Source: Flavobacterium frigoris PS1
GTDB lineage: Bacteria; Bacteroidota; Bacteroidia; Flavobacteriales; Flavobacteriaceae
Length of the DNA stretch: 64,000 bases
Assembly: GCF_000252125.1 (NCBI RefSeq)
Contig: NZ_AHKF01000005.1
Coordinates: forward strand, 1-64,000
Reading direction: 5' to 3'
The notes below the pieces were generated by a model, which saw nothing but the letters and a program-made list of their open reading frames with translations, ran no database searches and had not been told where the DNA came from. Positions 8,290 through 16,396 of the stretch are shown piece after piece. Every line of letters begins with the position of its first letter. The first letter of the stretch is position 1. The position numbers and the translations under genes are program-made.

Positions 8290-10014
8290 ATGAACAAAAC
8301 TGTAAATATAAACCTAGGCGGAATGTTCTTTCATATAGATGAAGATGCATACCAAAAACTTACCCGATATTTTGACGCCATCAAGCGATCTTTATCCAAT
8401 TCATCCGGACAAGACGAAATCATAAAAGATATCGAAATGCGTGTTTCAGAATTACTAAACGAGAAACAAAAAAGTGAAAAACATGTTGTAGGTTTAAAAG
8501 ACGTAGACGAGGTGATTGCTGTCATGGGACAACCAGAAGACTATATCATCGAAGAAGACAACCAACAAAATCAATCCTTTAACGATAACATGAGCAGAAA
8601 ATCAAAAAAACTGTACCGAGATAAAGAAAAAGGAATGATAGGTGGTGTTGCAGCAGGTCTTGGACATTATTTTGGAATTGATGCTGTTTGGATTAGAGTG
8701 ATACTAATTCTATTAGTTTGGGGCGCTGGAACAGGAGTCTTAGCATATATAATTCTATGGATTGTAATGCCTGAAGCTATAACAACATCCGAAAAACTAG
8801 AAATGACAGGGGAACCAGTAAACATTTCGAACATAGAAAAAAAAGTTCGAGAGGAATTTGAAAATGTTTCTGACAAAATAAAGAATGCCGATTATGACAA
8901 ATATGGCAACCAAATTAAATCTGGAGCTGGAAAGATTGGAAGTTCATTTGGAGATTTTATCCTTTCAGTTTTTAAGGTATTTGCTAAGTTTTTAGGGATT
9001 ATATTAATCATAACAGGACTAACTACCTTAATCTTTTTGCTTATTGGAGTTTTCACTTTGGGTTCATCAACATTTATTGATTTCCCATGGCAAGATTTTG
9101 TTGAAGCGGGAAACTTTACTGACTATCCAATTTGGACTTTTGGCTTATTAATGTTCTTTGCAGTAGGTATTCCTTTCTTTTTTCTAAGCATTTTGGGATT
9201 CAAACTATTGTCTCCAAATATGAAGTCTATAGGAAACATTGCTAAATACACCTTACTTGCACTTTGGATAATAGCTGTTGCATTAGCAATCTCAATAGGA
9301 ATAAAACAAGCGTCAGCCTTTGCTATTGACGGAAGAGTTGTTCAAAAGGAGAATATTGCACTACAAACTACAGACACATTGCATATTAAGTTCATACATA
9401 ACGACTATTATGCCAAAAATGTAGACGACAGAAATAATTTCAGAATAACACAAGATTCAGCGAATACTGATGTTATATATTCAAATGAAGTGCGTTTTGA
9501 AATTAAAAAAACCAACGAGAAATTACCATATATAAAAATTGAAAAAGAGGCCAAAGGAAAATCACTCTCAGAAGCAAAACAAAGAGCACAACAAATTAGA
9601 TATAGCTATAAAATAATTGGAAATCAATTGATTTTAGATAACTATCTCGTGTCTGACTTGAAAAATAAATTTAGAGATCAAGAAATTGAAATTACTCTAT
9701 ATTTGCCTGAAGGAACTCTATTTAAGGTTGATTCAAGTGTACAACACTATGACAGGTCTAATGACGATTTTTTCAACTTACACGATAGTTCCGATAAATA
9801 TCTTTACCAAATGATGGATACTAATGTAAAATGTTTGGATTGTCCAGCTGATGAAAATGACTATGACGATATTGACTACAATGAAGACCAACACACATCA
9901 GTAACCATAAATAAAAATGGTGTTTCAATTACAAATGATACTATTATAAATACCAATAGTGATATCAAAGAATTGAAAATAAACAAAGACGGGATCATCA
10001 TAAAAACTAAATAA
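8290..10014 (+). CDS. PspC domain membrane protein with N-terminal sensor-like region
   Basis: A 574-residue protein. Residues 1-95 are soluble and begin with MNKTVNINLGGMFFHIDEDA, with an alpha-helical segment common to Bacteroidota PspC proteins. Residues about 108-162 are the PspC domain (KGMIGGVAAGLGHYFGIDA followed by a transmembrane helix). More transmembrane helices lie at about 230-260, 280-305 and 318-345. The C-terminal 220 residues are extracytoplasmic and acidic, with a beta-strand-rich part reminiscent of DUF4097/GIN sheets. PspC proteins sense or relay envelope stress in the phage-shock response; here the partner PspA/PspB are absent. It is co-transcribed with padR upstream and DUF2807 downstream. 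Confidence 0.9.
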   Translation: MNKTVNINLGGMFFHIDEDAYQKLTRYFDAIKRSLSNSSGQDEIIKDIEMRVSELLNEKQKSEKHVVGLKDVDEVIAVMGQPEDYIIEEDNQQNQSFNDNMSRKSKKLYRDKEKGMIGGVAAGLGHYFGIDAVWIRVILILLVWGAGTGVLAYIILWIVMPEAITTSEKLEMTGEPVNISNIEKKVREEFENVSDKIKNADYDKYGNQIKSGAGKIGSSFGDFILSVFKVFAKFLGIILIITGLTTLIFLLIGVFTLGSSTFIDFPWQDFVEAGNFTDYPIWTFGLLMFFAVGIPFFFLSILGFKLLSPNMKSIGNIAKYTLLALWIIAVALAISIGIKQASAFAIDGRVVQKENIALQTTDTLHIKFIHNDYYAKNVDDRNNFRITQDSANTDVIYSNEVRFEIKKTNEKLPYIKIEKEAKGKSLSEAKQRAQQIRYSYKIIGNQLILDNYLVSDLKNKFRDQEIEITLYLPEGTLFKVDSSVQHYDRSNDDFFNLHDSSDKYLYQMMDTNVKCLDCPADENDYDDIDYNEDQHTSVTINKNGVSITNDTIINTNSDIKELKINKDGIIIKTK

Positions 10015-10016
10015 TC

Positions 10017-10757
10017 ATGCTAAAAATCATCACAATCATCACGAAATTCATATTGGTAGCATTAACCGCATTATTGTTTTCATCCTGCAACTATACGGTT
10101 AATTCAAAATCAATAAAAGGCAGCGGTCATGTTACTACTGAAAAACGAACTGTAGCAGGAGACTTTAAAAATATTGAAGTTAGCAACGCTATTGATCTGG
10201 TAATTGAACAATCAGACCAAAAGGAAATTATTGTTGAGGCTGATGATAATTTACAAAACAGCATTACTACAAGGGTAGAGAACGGAGTGCTGATCGTAGC
10301 TTGCGATTACAATTCCTTTATTAACATTGAGTCCAAAAAAGTTACTGTTAGAATGCCCTTTATAGAAGAGTTACAAGCTTCAAGCGCTTCATCAATTACA
10401 AGTATTAACACTTTAAAAGGAGAAAACATCAGCCTGAGAACTTCAAGTGCCGCAACTATAAATGTAACCATAAAATCAGACAATATAACTAGTAAAGCTA
10501 GTAGCGGAAGTACAATCTCTATGAACGGTATGGCATTAACATTAGAGGCTATTTCCTCAAGCGGAAGCACAATCGATGCTTTTGAATTATTAGCAAATGA
10601 AGTGACCGCAAAATCATCCAGCGGATCCTCTATAAATGTTCATCCAATAGTGAGTTTAAAAGCTAAAGCATCTAGTGGTAGCTCTATTGACTATAACAAC
10701 ACCCCTCAATCATTAGAAAAAAAATCCAGTTCTGGAGGCAGTATTGACAAAGAATAG
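10017..10757 (+). CDS. DUF2807 (head GIN domain) lipoprotein
   Basis: A 246-residue lipoprotein: signal peptide with lipobox LFSSC, modified Cys at about residue 24. The mature part starts IKGSGHVTTEKRTVAGDFKNI, the hallmark opening of the DUF2807 GIN domain (a right-handed parallel beta-helix-like fold). Its C-terminal half has a ladder of short repeats, SSG(S/G)(S/T)I, recurring five to six times, with the spacing expected for stacked beta-helix turns. The exact function is unknown; it is probably attached to the outer or inner membrane facing the periplasm. It is the last gene of the padR operon (two-base gap after PspC) and a hairpin terminator follows. Confidence 0.9.
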   Translation: MLKIITIITKFILVALTALLFSSCNYTVNSKSIKGSGHVTTEKRTVAGDFKNIEVSNAIDLVIEQSDQKEIIVEADDNLQNSITTRVENGVLIVACDYNSFINIESKKVTVRMPFIEELQASSASSITSINTLKGENISLRTSSAATINVTIKSDNITSKASSGSTISMNGMALTLEAISSSGSTIDAFELLANEVTAKSSSGSSINVHPIVSLKAKASSGSSIDYNNTPQSLEKKSSSGGSIDKE

Positions 10758-10782
10758 CTTTTCTATAATAGAAATTATTACT

Positions 10783-10814
10783 AAAATCATCCCCCTAAAG
10801 CGGATGATTTTTTT
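10783..10814 (+). terminator. Rho-independent terminator of the padR operon
   Basis: AAAATCATCC pairs with GGATGATTTT across a nine-base loop and is followed by a T run. The T run merges directly into the -7 box of the next gene. Confidence 0.8.
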
Positions 10815-10821
10815 ATATTTG
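10814..10821 (+). promoter_or_regulatory. -7 promoter box (TATATTTG) for the second DUF2807 gene
   Basis: TATATTTG fits TAnnTTTG, 22 bases before the ATG at 10844. It abuts the preceding terminator, so this gene is probably transcribed separately from the padR operon. Confidence 0.55.
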
Positions 10822-10843
10822 TAAAAACCATTATTTAAAAAAA

Positions 10844-11677
10844 ATGAAAAAACACACCACGATAGCCCTCCTATTTTTAACAACAACTTTGCTATTTGCC
10901 CAAAATAAAGAAAAAATTAAAGGTTCAAAAAAGGTTACTACAGAACAAAGAGAAATAGGGCCGTTTAGCAGCATTGAAATTGAAGATAATATTGAGGTAT
11001 ATCTTGAATTAGGTGAAAAACCAGAAATAAAAATTGAAGCAGATGATAACCTTCAAAATATTATTTCAATTGATATAAAAGACAAGAAACTAAATGTACA
11101 AACTTTAAAAGAAGCCATCCGCTTTAAAAAGTTAATTGTGAAAATTACGTATACAAAAGATTTGAACTTAGTAAGCTCAAAAAATGATGCAACAATCAAT
11201 GCGATTCAAGAAGTTCAATTAGATTCCATTACTTTTAAATCATTTGATGCATCTGAATTATTTTTAAATGTCAACTCAAAACATTTTCAGCTAGAGTCCA
11301 ATGACAAATCAAAGGTGGAACTTAACCTTAAATCAGAAAAATCAAAAATTGTATTAAGCCAGAACGCATCTTTAAAAGCCTTAATTACAACCACTGATTT
11401 AATTACCGATTTATATCAAAAATCAGAAGCTAAAATTGAAGGAACTGCCACAGTTGGATTGTTCAGAATTGACAGCAATTCAAATTTAACGGCAAATAAT
11501 TTAACCGTAAAAAATATTGAAATTACTGCCGAAGGAGATTCTAACTGCTCAGTTAATGCCCTAACCAATATCATTATTGTTGCTTCAGGCAAATCGGAAA
11601 TTGAACTTTATGGTGATCCAAAAATAGAAATGAAAAAGTTTACAGATGAGGCCAAATTAATTAAAAAAACAAAATAG
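10844..11677 (+). CDS. DUF2807 (GIN domain) secreted protein
   Basis: A 277-residue protein with a signal peptide (cleavage after LLFAQ) and a mature start IKGSKKVTTEQREIGPFSSI, clearly paralogous to the upstream DUF2807 lipoprotein (shared EADDNLQN block). Unlike its neighbour it has no lipobox and is richer in charged residues, and the SSG ladder is missing. It is likely periplasmic. It has its own -7 box and a shared bidirectional terminator with trxB, so it may be regulated separately even though its position suggests an old tandem duplication within the envelope-stress cluster. Confidence 0.87.
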   Translation: MKKHTTIALLFLTTTLLFAQNKEKIKGSKKVTTEQREIGPFSSIEIEDNIEVYLELGEKPEIKIEADDNLQNIISIDIKDKKLNVQTLKEAIRFKKLIVKITYTKDLNLVSSKNDATINAIQEVQLDSITFKSFDASELFLNVNSKHFQLESNDKSKVELNLKSEKSKIVLSQNASLKALITTTDLITDLYQKSEAKIEGTATVGLFRIDSNSNLTANNLTVKNIEITAEGDSNCSVNALTNIIIVASGKSEIELYGDPKIEMKKFTDEAKLIKKTK

Positions 11678-11715
11678 AAAAGACTATTTACATTGTTACT
11701 TAATAGCTCAAAACA

Positions 11716-11749
11716 AAAAGTCCCGATTTTTGACAAATCGGGACTTTTT
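11716..11749. terminator. Bidirectional terminator between DUF2807 and trxB
   Basis: AAAAAGTCCCGATTT pairs with AAATCGGGACTTTTT over a four-base loop. It lies between convergent genes and has A/T tails on both sides. Confidence 0.9.
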
Positions 11750-11774
11750 ATATATTGTAACTTTATAATTCTGA

Positions 11775-12722
11775 TTATTCTTTGGCTGCCAAATATCTTT
11801 CAGCATCTAAAGCACCCATGCATCCTGTACCAGCAGCAGTAATTGCTTGACGGTACACATGGTCTGCAGCATCACCACATACAAAAACACCAGCTACATT
11901 AGTTTTTGAAGTTCCAGGTATATTTATGATATATCCGGTTTCATCTAAAGTAATAAATTCCTTAAAAATATCTGTATTTGGTTTATGACCAATTGCTACG
12001 AAGAAACCTGTGGCTTCAATGTCAAAAGTTTCATTTGTAGTTTTATTCAATGCTCTTACCCCAGTAACTACTTGATCGTCACCTAATACTTCAACGGTAT
12101 CATGATTCATCAAAATAGTGATATTCTCTGTTTTGCGAACGCGTTCTTCCATAATTTTTGAAGCTCTGAATTTTTCGCTTCTCACTAACATCGTCACTTT
12201 TTTACAAAGCTTAGACAAATAGTGTGCTTCCTCGCAAGCTGAATCTCCAGCTCCAACGATTACCACTTCTTGGTTTCTATAGAAAAACCCATCACAAACG
12301 GCGCAAGCAGAAACTCCACCACCCATCTTTAAATAATGTTGTTCTGAAGGTAATCCTAAGTATTTAGCTGTTGCACCAGTTGAAATAATCACTGTTTCAC
12401 AGTGCAATTCTTTAGTGTCATTAATCCAAACTTTATGTACATCTCCAGAAAAATCAACTTTGGTAGCCCAACCATCACGTACGTCAGTACCAAAACGTTG
12501 TGCTTGTGCTTGAAGTTGAACCATCATCTCGGGTCCTGTTACTCCATCCACATAACCAGGAAAATTTTCTACTTCATTAGTAGTAGTTAATTGTCCACCA
12601 GGCTGGATTCCTTGGTATAAAACAGGATTCATATTTGCTCTGGCTGCATATATTGCTGCAGTATAACCTGCTGGTCCAGAACCTATAATAAGACATTTAA
12701 TTTTTTCGATTGTATCAGACAT
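11775..12722 (-). CDS. trxB: Thioredoxin-disulfide reductase
   Basis: A 315-residue flavoprotein that reduces thioredoxin with NADPH in the cytoplasm. The FAD site GSGPAG is at residues 14-19, the redox-active CAVC pair at 140-143, the NAD(P) Rossmann motif GAGDSA at 157-162, and the C-terminal FAD block GDAADHVYRQ near 285. Length matches the low-molecular-weight family. The NADPH-phosphate motif, usually HRRxxxR, reads VRSEKFR at 180-186, so its first and third residues differ from the E. coli enzyme. It is monocistronic on minus with a TACTTTTG -7 box at 12753-12760. Confidence 0.96.
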   Translation of the reverse strand: MSDTIEKIKCLIIGSGPAGYTAAIYAARANMNPVLYQGIQPGGQLTTTNEVENFPGYVDGVTGPEMMVQLQAQAQRFGTDVRDGWATKVDFSGDVHKVWINDTKELHCETVIISTGATAKYLGLPSEQHYLKMGGGVSACAVCDGFFYRNQEVVIVGAGDSACEEAHYLSKLCKKVTMLVRSEKFRASKIMEERVRKTENITILMNHDTVEVLGDDQVVTGVRALNKTTNETFDIEATGFFVAIGHKPNTDIFKEFITLDETGYIINIPGTSKTNVAGVFVCGDAADHVYRQAITAAGTGCMGALDAERYLAAKE

Positions 12723-12752
12723 AATAAGATAATATTATAATTTTAAAAAGAA

Positions 12753-12760
12753 CAAAAGTA
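12753..12760 (-). promoter_or_regulatory. -7 promoter box for trxB
   Basis: On the minus strand this reads TACTTTTG (TAnnTTTG consensus), 30 bases upstream of the trxB ATG. Confidence 0.55.
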
Positions 12761-12818
12761 AGTTATAATTACTGGATTATAGAACTTGGATAATCACTTT
12801 TAGTTATTGTATAATAAA

Positions 12819-12852
12819 AAAAATCCCTTCTGTAAAAACAGAAAGGATTTTT
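12819..12852 (-). terminator. Terminator of tRNA-Pro
   Basis: On minus, AAAATCCTTTCTG pairs with CAGAAGGGATTTT, followed by more T residues. It begins three bases after the tRNA 3' end. Confidence 0.8.
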
Positions 12853-12854
12853 AG

Positions 12855-12929
12855 TCGGGGTGGCAGGATTCGAACCTGCGGCCTCCTGCTCCCAAAGCAG
12901 GCGCGATAACCGAGCTACGCTACACCCCG
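12855..12929 (-). tRNA. tRNA-Pro (anticodon TGG)
   Basis: The minus strand folds as a complete cloverleaf. The acceptor stem CGGGGTG pairs with CACCCCG, the anticodon arm CCTGC-TTTGGGA-GCAGG gives anticodon TGG at 12892-12894, and the T arm is GCAGG-TTCGAAT-CCTGC. The discriminator base is A and the CCA end is not encoded. TGG reads CCA, and with a modified wobble base can read the other proline codons. Confidence 0.97.
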
Positions 12930-13348
12930 TAAGCGGCTGCAAATATACAATTGTTTTTTTGCTTCACCAAAACTATTTTACAAATAAGAAATAAATTTAT
13001 TTCAGCAAGAACCAATAGAGCAAAACAGCAATTGCATTTACAATCTATTTTTTCTTCGAAAAACTCTTTTCACATTCAAATACCATATGTCGTTTCGCCT
13101 TTCGTAAAAATTGCTTGCATGTGACAGGGAAGAGCGATCATGAGCAACTAATTTTATACTATTTTAAAAAACTTTGCGCTCCCCTAGCTTAAAAACTGCG
13201 GTTAAGATTGAACTATAAAATTAACAAGTAGTAAAAAAAAGCAACAGAGTCAATTAGCAACAAATCAAGCATTAACAAATGTTAACAAAATAGATTTTTA
13301 GAAACCATAATTAATTGTATTTTTACGGTTCAAAATTTATAAAATATA
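12930..13348. other. Gene-free stretch between tRNA-Pro and parA
   Basis: This stretch of about 420 bases is AT-rich with no convincing ORF. It must contain the tRNA promoter (minus) and the parA promoter (plus). A weak long-range pairing GGG..AGCG with CGCTCCC spans about 13128-13185. I looked for parS-like palindromes and DnaA boxes and saw none. Confidence 0.5.
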
Positions 13349-14116
13349 ATGGGCAAAATCATTGCGATTGCTAATCAAAAAGGAGGAGTTGGAAAGACTA
13401 CAACATCAGTAAACCTTGCCGCTTCCTTAGGAGTTTTAGAAAAAAAAGTGCTACTGATAGATGCTGACCCTCAGGCAAATGCAAGTTCTGGACTTGGAAT
13501 TGATGTGGATAATGTCGAAATTGGAACTTACCAAATCCTGGAACACAGTAATACGCCTGCAGAGGCAATCATAAAATGTTCTGCTCCTAATGTTGATGTA
13601 ATTCCATCACATATAGACCTTGTCGCGATCGAAATCGAATTGGTCGATAAAGAAAACAGGGAGTATATGCTGAAGAAAGCATTAGAAAGTATCAAAGATG
13701 AATACGATTTTATCATCATTGATTGCGCTCCATCGCTTGGACTTCTGACATTAAACGCACTTACTGCTGCAGATTCAGTAATCATTCCTATCCAGTGTGA
13801 ATATTTTGCACTTGAAGGTTTAGGAAAACTACTAAACACAATAAAAAGTATTCAAAAAATTCATAACCCGGATTTAGATATAGAAGGATTGTTATTGACA
13901 ATGTTTGACTCTAGATTACGATTATCAAACCAAGTTGTCGAAGAGGTTCAAAAGCATTTTAACGACATGGTTTTTGACACCATTATTCAACGAAATGTAA
14001 AGTTGAGTGAAGCTCCTAGTTTTGGCGAAAGCATAATAAACTATGACGCAACGAGCAAAGGGGCCGCTAATTACTTGCATTTAGCCCAAGAAGTGATAAA
14101 GAAAAACAGTAAATAG
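13349..14116 (+). CDS. parA: ParA/Soj family chromosome-partitioning ATPase
   Basis: A 255-residue deviant Walker ATPase. The P-loop KGGVGKTTTSVNLAASLG is at residues 11-28 with the signature lysine, Walker A' is VLLIDADPQAN at about 34-44, and the switch block DFIIIDCAPSLGLLTLNAL is at about 113-131. It matches the small chromosomal Soj group, without an N-terminal HTH. It would bind DNA non-specifically as an ATP dimer and be driven by ParB to segregate origins. It is the first gene of parA-parB-DUF5683-dapB-lepB; parB starts four bases after its stop. Confidence 0.96.
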   Translation: MGKIIAIANQKGGVGKTTTSVNLAASLGVLEKKVLLIDADPQANASSGLGIDVDNVEIGTYQILEHSNTPAEAIIKCSAPNVDVIPSHIDLVAIEIELVDKENREYMLKKALESIKDEYDFIIIDCAPSLGLLTLNALTAADSVIIPIQCEYFALEGLGKLLNTIKSIQKIHNPDLDIEGLLLTMFDSRLRLSNQVVEEVQKHFNDMVFDTIIQRNVKLSEAPSFGESIINYDATSKGAANYLHLAQEVIKKNSK

Positions 14117-14120
14117 TTTT

Positions 14121-15020
14121 ATGGCAAAAGCAATAAAAAAACAAGCCTTAGGAAGAGGATTATCTGCGTTATTAAAAGATCCGGAAAACGATATTAAATC
14201 GGTAGACGATAAAAATGCAGACAAGGTAGTAGGAAACATTATTGAGCTTGAAATTGAAGCAATTGAAATAAATCCATTTCAACCCAGAAGTAATTTCAAT
14301 GAAGAATCATTGAGAGAGCTAGCTACTTCCATCAAGGAATTAGGTGTAATCCAACCGATTACAGTACGAAAACTAGATTTTAATAAGTACCAATTGATCT
14401 CGGGGGAGCGTCGTTTACGTGCTTCTACTTTAGTGGGATTGACTACGGTTCCAGCATATATTCGAATTGCTAATGACAATGAGTCATTGGTTATGGCATT
14501 AGTTGAAAACATTCAACGTCATGATTTAGATCCTATTGAGATTGCACTGTCTTACCAACGTTTGATTGACGAAATTCAATTAACACAAGAACAAATGAGC
14601 GAACGTGTTGGAAAAAAACGTTCAACAATTGCGAACTATTTACGACTTTTAAAACTTGATCCGATTATCCAAACTGGTATTCGTGACGGTTTCATTACCA
14701 TGGGACATGGTCGAGCAATTATCAATATTGAAGATCTGGACATTCAAACAGATATCTATCAAAAAATTGTCAGTCAGAACCTTTCTGTTCGTGATACAGA
14801 ATCCTTGGTAAAAAACTACCATGAAAGTTTAAAACCAAAAGCGGCTACAAAACCAAGGCCGGCTTCATTTGAAATAGATGAATCGCAAAAAAAGGCGTTT
14901 TCTAATTATTTTGGAAACAAAGTAGATGTAAAAGTAGCTGGAAATGGAAAAGGAAAAATCACGATTCCTTTTCAATCGGAAGAAGATTTAAAAAGAATCG
15001 TCGAATTAATAAAGGGATAG
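14121..15020 (+). CDS. parB: ParB/Spo0J family centromere-binding CTPase
   Basis: A 299-residue protein with the ParB order: N-terminal nuclease-like/CTP domain with GERRLRASTLVGLTTVPAYI around residues 95-114 (motif GERR(L/Y)RA), the ENIQRHDLDPIE box, a helix-turn-helix (LTQEQMSERVGKKRSTIANY, about 154-173), and a C-terminal dimerisation domain. The opening KKQALGRGLSALL supplies the arginine finger region that stimulates ParA. It should load onto parS sites and spread as a CTP-dependent clamp. No parS was seen in the window. Confidence 0.96.
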   Translation: MAKAIKKQALGRGLSALLKDPENDIKSVDDKNADKVVGNIIELEIEAIEINPFQPRSNFNEESLRELATSIKELGVIQPITVRKLDFNKYQLISGERRLRASTLVGLTTVPAYIRIANDNESLVMALVENIQRHDLDPIEIALSYQRLIDEIQLTQEQMSERVGKKRSTIANYLRLLKLDPIIQTGIRDGFITMGHGRAIINIEDLDIQTDIYQKIVSQNLSVRDTESLVKNYHESLKPKAATKPRPASFEIDESQKKAFSNYFGNKVDVKVAGNGKGKITIPFQSEEDLKRIVELIKG

Positions 15021-15580
15021 TGAATAAAATTATTTCCATAGGAATACTTTTTTTTGTGTTAGGAAGCACGTCTGTTTTTGCACAAGCAAAAAACGACGAC
15101 GTTCTTATTGCAAAAGACACTTTAAAATCAAATAACATTGATCCGTTAACACCAGCAAAAGCCGCTTTTTACTCTGCTATACTTCCTGGTTTGGGACAAG
15201 CTTACAATAAAAAATACTGGAAAATACCCATTGTATATGGAGCAATAGGTACCAGTCTTTACTTCTATTTGGACAGCAATAAAAAATACCATCAATATAG
15301 AGACGCCTATAAACGTAGATTAGAGGGATACTCCGATGATGACTACACCTATCTTGATGATTCTCGTCTAATTGCTGGTCAAAAATTTTACCAACGTAAT
15401 CGCGATTTATCTGCTTTATTTGTAGTAGCTTTTTATGCTTTAAACATTATAGATGCTAATGTTGACGCGGCCCTATTGCAATTCAATGTTGATGAAAACT
15501 TATCAGTCAGACCTGTCGTTTATCCAAATGATGTAACATTAAGAACAAATGTGGGTCTAACGTTTAATTACAATTTCTAA
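15020..15580 (+). CDS. DUF5683 membrane protein
   Basis: A 186-residue exported membrane protein: signal peptide ending VFAQ, then the DUF5683 core PAKAAFYSAILPGLGQAYNK and KYWKIPIVYGAIGTSLYFYL, with two hydrophobic segments. The start is GTG at 15020, overlapping the parB stop by one base, which indicates translational coupling. DUF5683 is found almost only in Bacteroidota and is repeatedly located between parB and dapB; its function is unknown. The position suggests the cluster is ancestral and not that it acts in partitioning. Confidence 0.9.
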   Translation: MNKIISIGILFFVLGSTSVFAQAKNDDVLIAKDTLKSNNIDPLTPAKAAFYSAILPGLGQAYNKKYWKIPIVYGAIGTSLYFYLDSNKKYHQYRDAYKRRLEGYSDDDYTYLDDSRLIAGQKFYQRNRDLSALFVVAFYALNIIDANVDAALLQFNVDENLSVRPVVYPNDVTLRTNVGLTFNYNF

Positions 15581-15626
15581 TCTCGTACTCAAAAGGTGAC
15601 TTGAAATGAAAATAAAAACTAAAGAA

Positions 15627-16328
15627 ATGAAAATTGCGCTTTTAGGATACGGAAAAATGGGCCAGGTAATTGAGCGAATTGCACTGGAAAGAGGTCATGA
15701 AATTGTTTTAAAAAAAGACGAACACAATACCTACGAAGGCCTTTCAAATGCTGACGTAGCGATTGACTTCAGCATTCCAACTGCCGCTGTAAGTAATATC
15801 TCTAGTTGCTTTAATGCTAATGTTCCCGTAATTTCAGGAACAACTGGATGGTTAGAACACTTTGATGAAATGGTAAGCTTATGCAAAGAAAAAAACGGAG
15901 CATTCATCTCTAGTTCCAACTTTAGTTTAGGTGTTAATATTTTCTTTGAACTTAACGAATACCTGGCTAAAATGATGTCTAAATTAGACAGCTATACTGT
16001 TGAGATGGAAGAAATTCACCATACTCAAAAACTAGATGCGCCAAGCGGAACTGCTATTTCATTAGCTAAAGGAGTAATTGAAAACAGCAGCTTCACTAAT
16101 TGGACATTGGATAACGCTAAAGAAAATGAGATCCATATCGAAGCAAAAAGAATTGGAACTGTTCCTGGAACCCATACCGTAAAATACAATTCAGCCGTTG
16201 ACGCTATAGAAATAAAACACACGGCACATAACCGCGAAGGGTTTGCTCTTGGTGCTGTAATTGCCGCAGAATGGATTATAGGTAAACACGGTGTTTTTAC
16301 CATGAAAGACGTATTAAATTTAAAATAA
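15627..16328 (+). CDS. dapB: 4-hydroxy-tetrahydrodipicolinate reductase
   Basis: The enzyme reduces 4-hydroxy-tetrahydrodipicolinate with NAD(P)H in diaminopimelate and lysine synthesis. The Rossmann motif GYGKMG is at residues 7-12, followed by VISGTTGW, the catalytic HHTQKLDAPSGTA block with its His pair and Lys, and the C-terminal HTAHNREGFALGA. I place the start at 15627 because the protein then begins MKIALLGYGKMG as in the family; an in-frame ATG at 15606 would add seven residues. It follows DUF5683 by under 50 bases and feeds peptidoglycan precursor supply next to the signal peptidase gene. Confidence 0.95.
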   Translation: MKIALLGYGKMGQVIERIALERGHEIVLKKDEHNTYEGLSNADVAIDFSIPTAAVSNISSCFNANVPVISGTTGWLEHFDEMVSLCKEKNGAFISSSNFSLGVNIFFELNEYLAKMMSKLDSYTVEMEEIHHTQKLDAPSGTAISLAKGVIENSSFTNWTLDNAKENEIHIEAKRIGTVPGTHTVKYNSAVDAIEIKHTAHNREGFALGAVIAAEWIIGKHGVFTMKDVLNLK

Positions 16329-16396
16329 ACTTTTTCCGGCTTAAGGATAAAACTCCAATTGGAAAACCTTAAACTTCAAACCTTAATCAAATAATT

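Noticed and set aside
12930..13348. Possible oriC or parS region next to parA
   Set aside because: No DnaA-box cluster or parS-like palindrome was seen; parAB alone does not locate the origin here.
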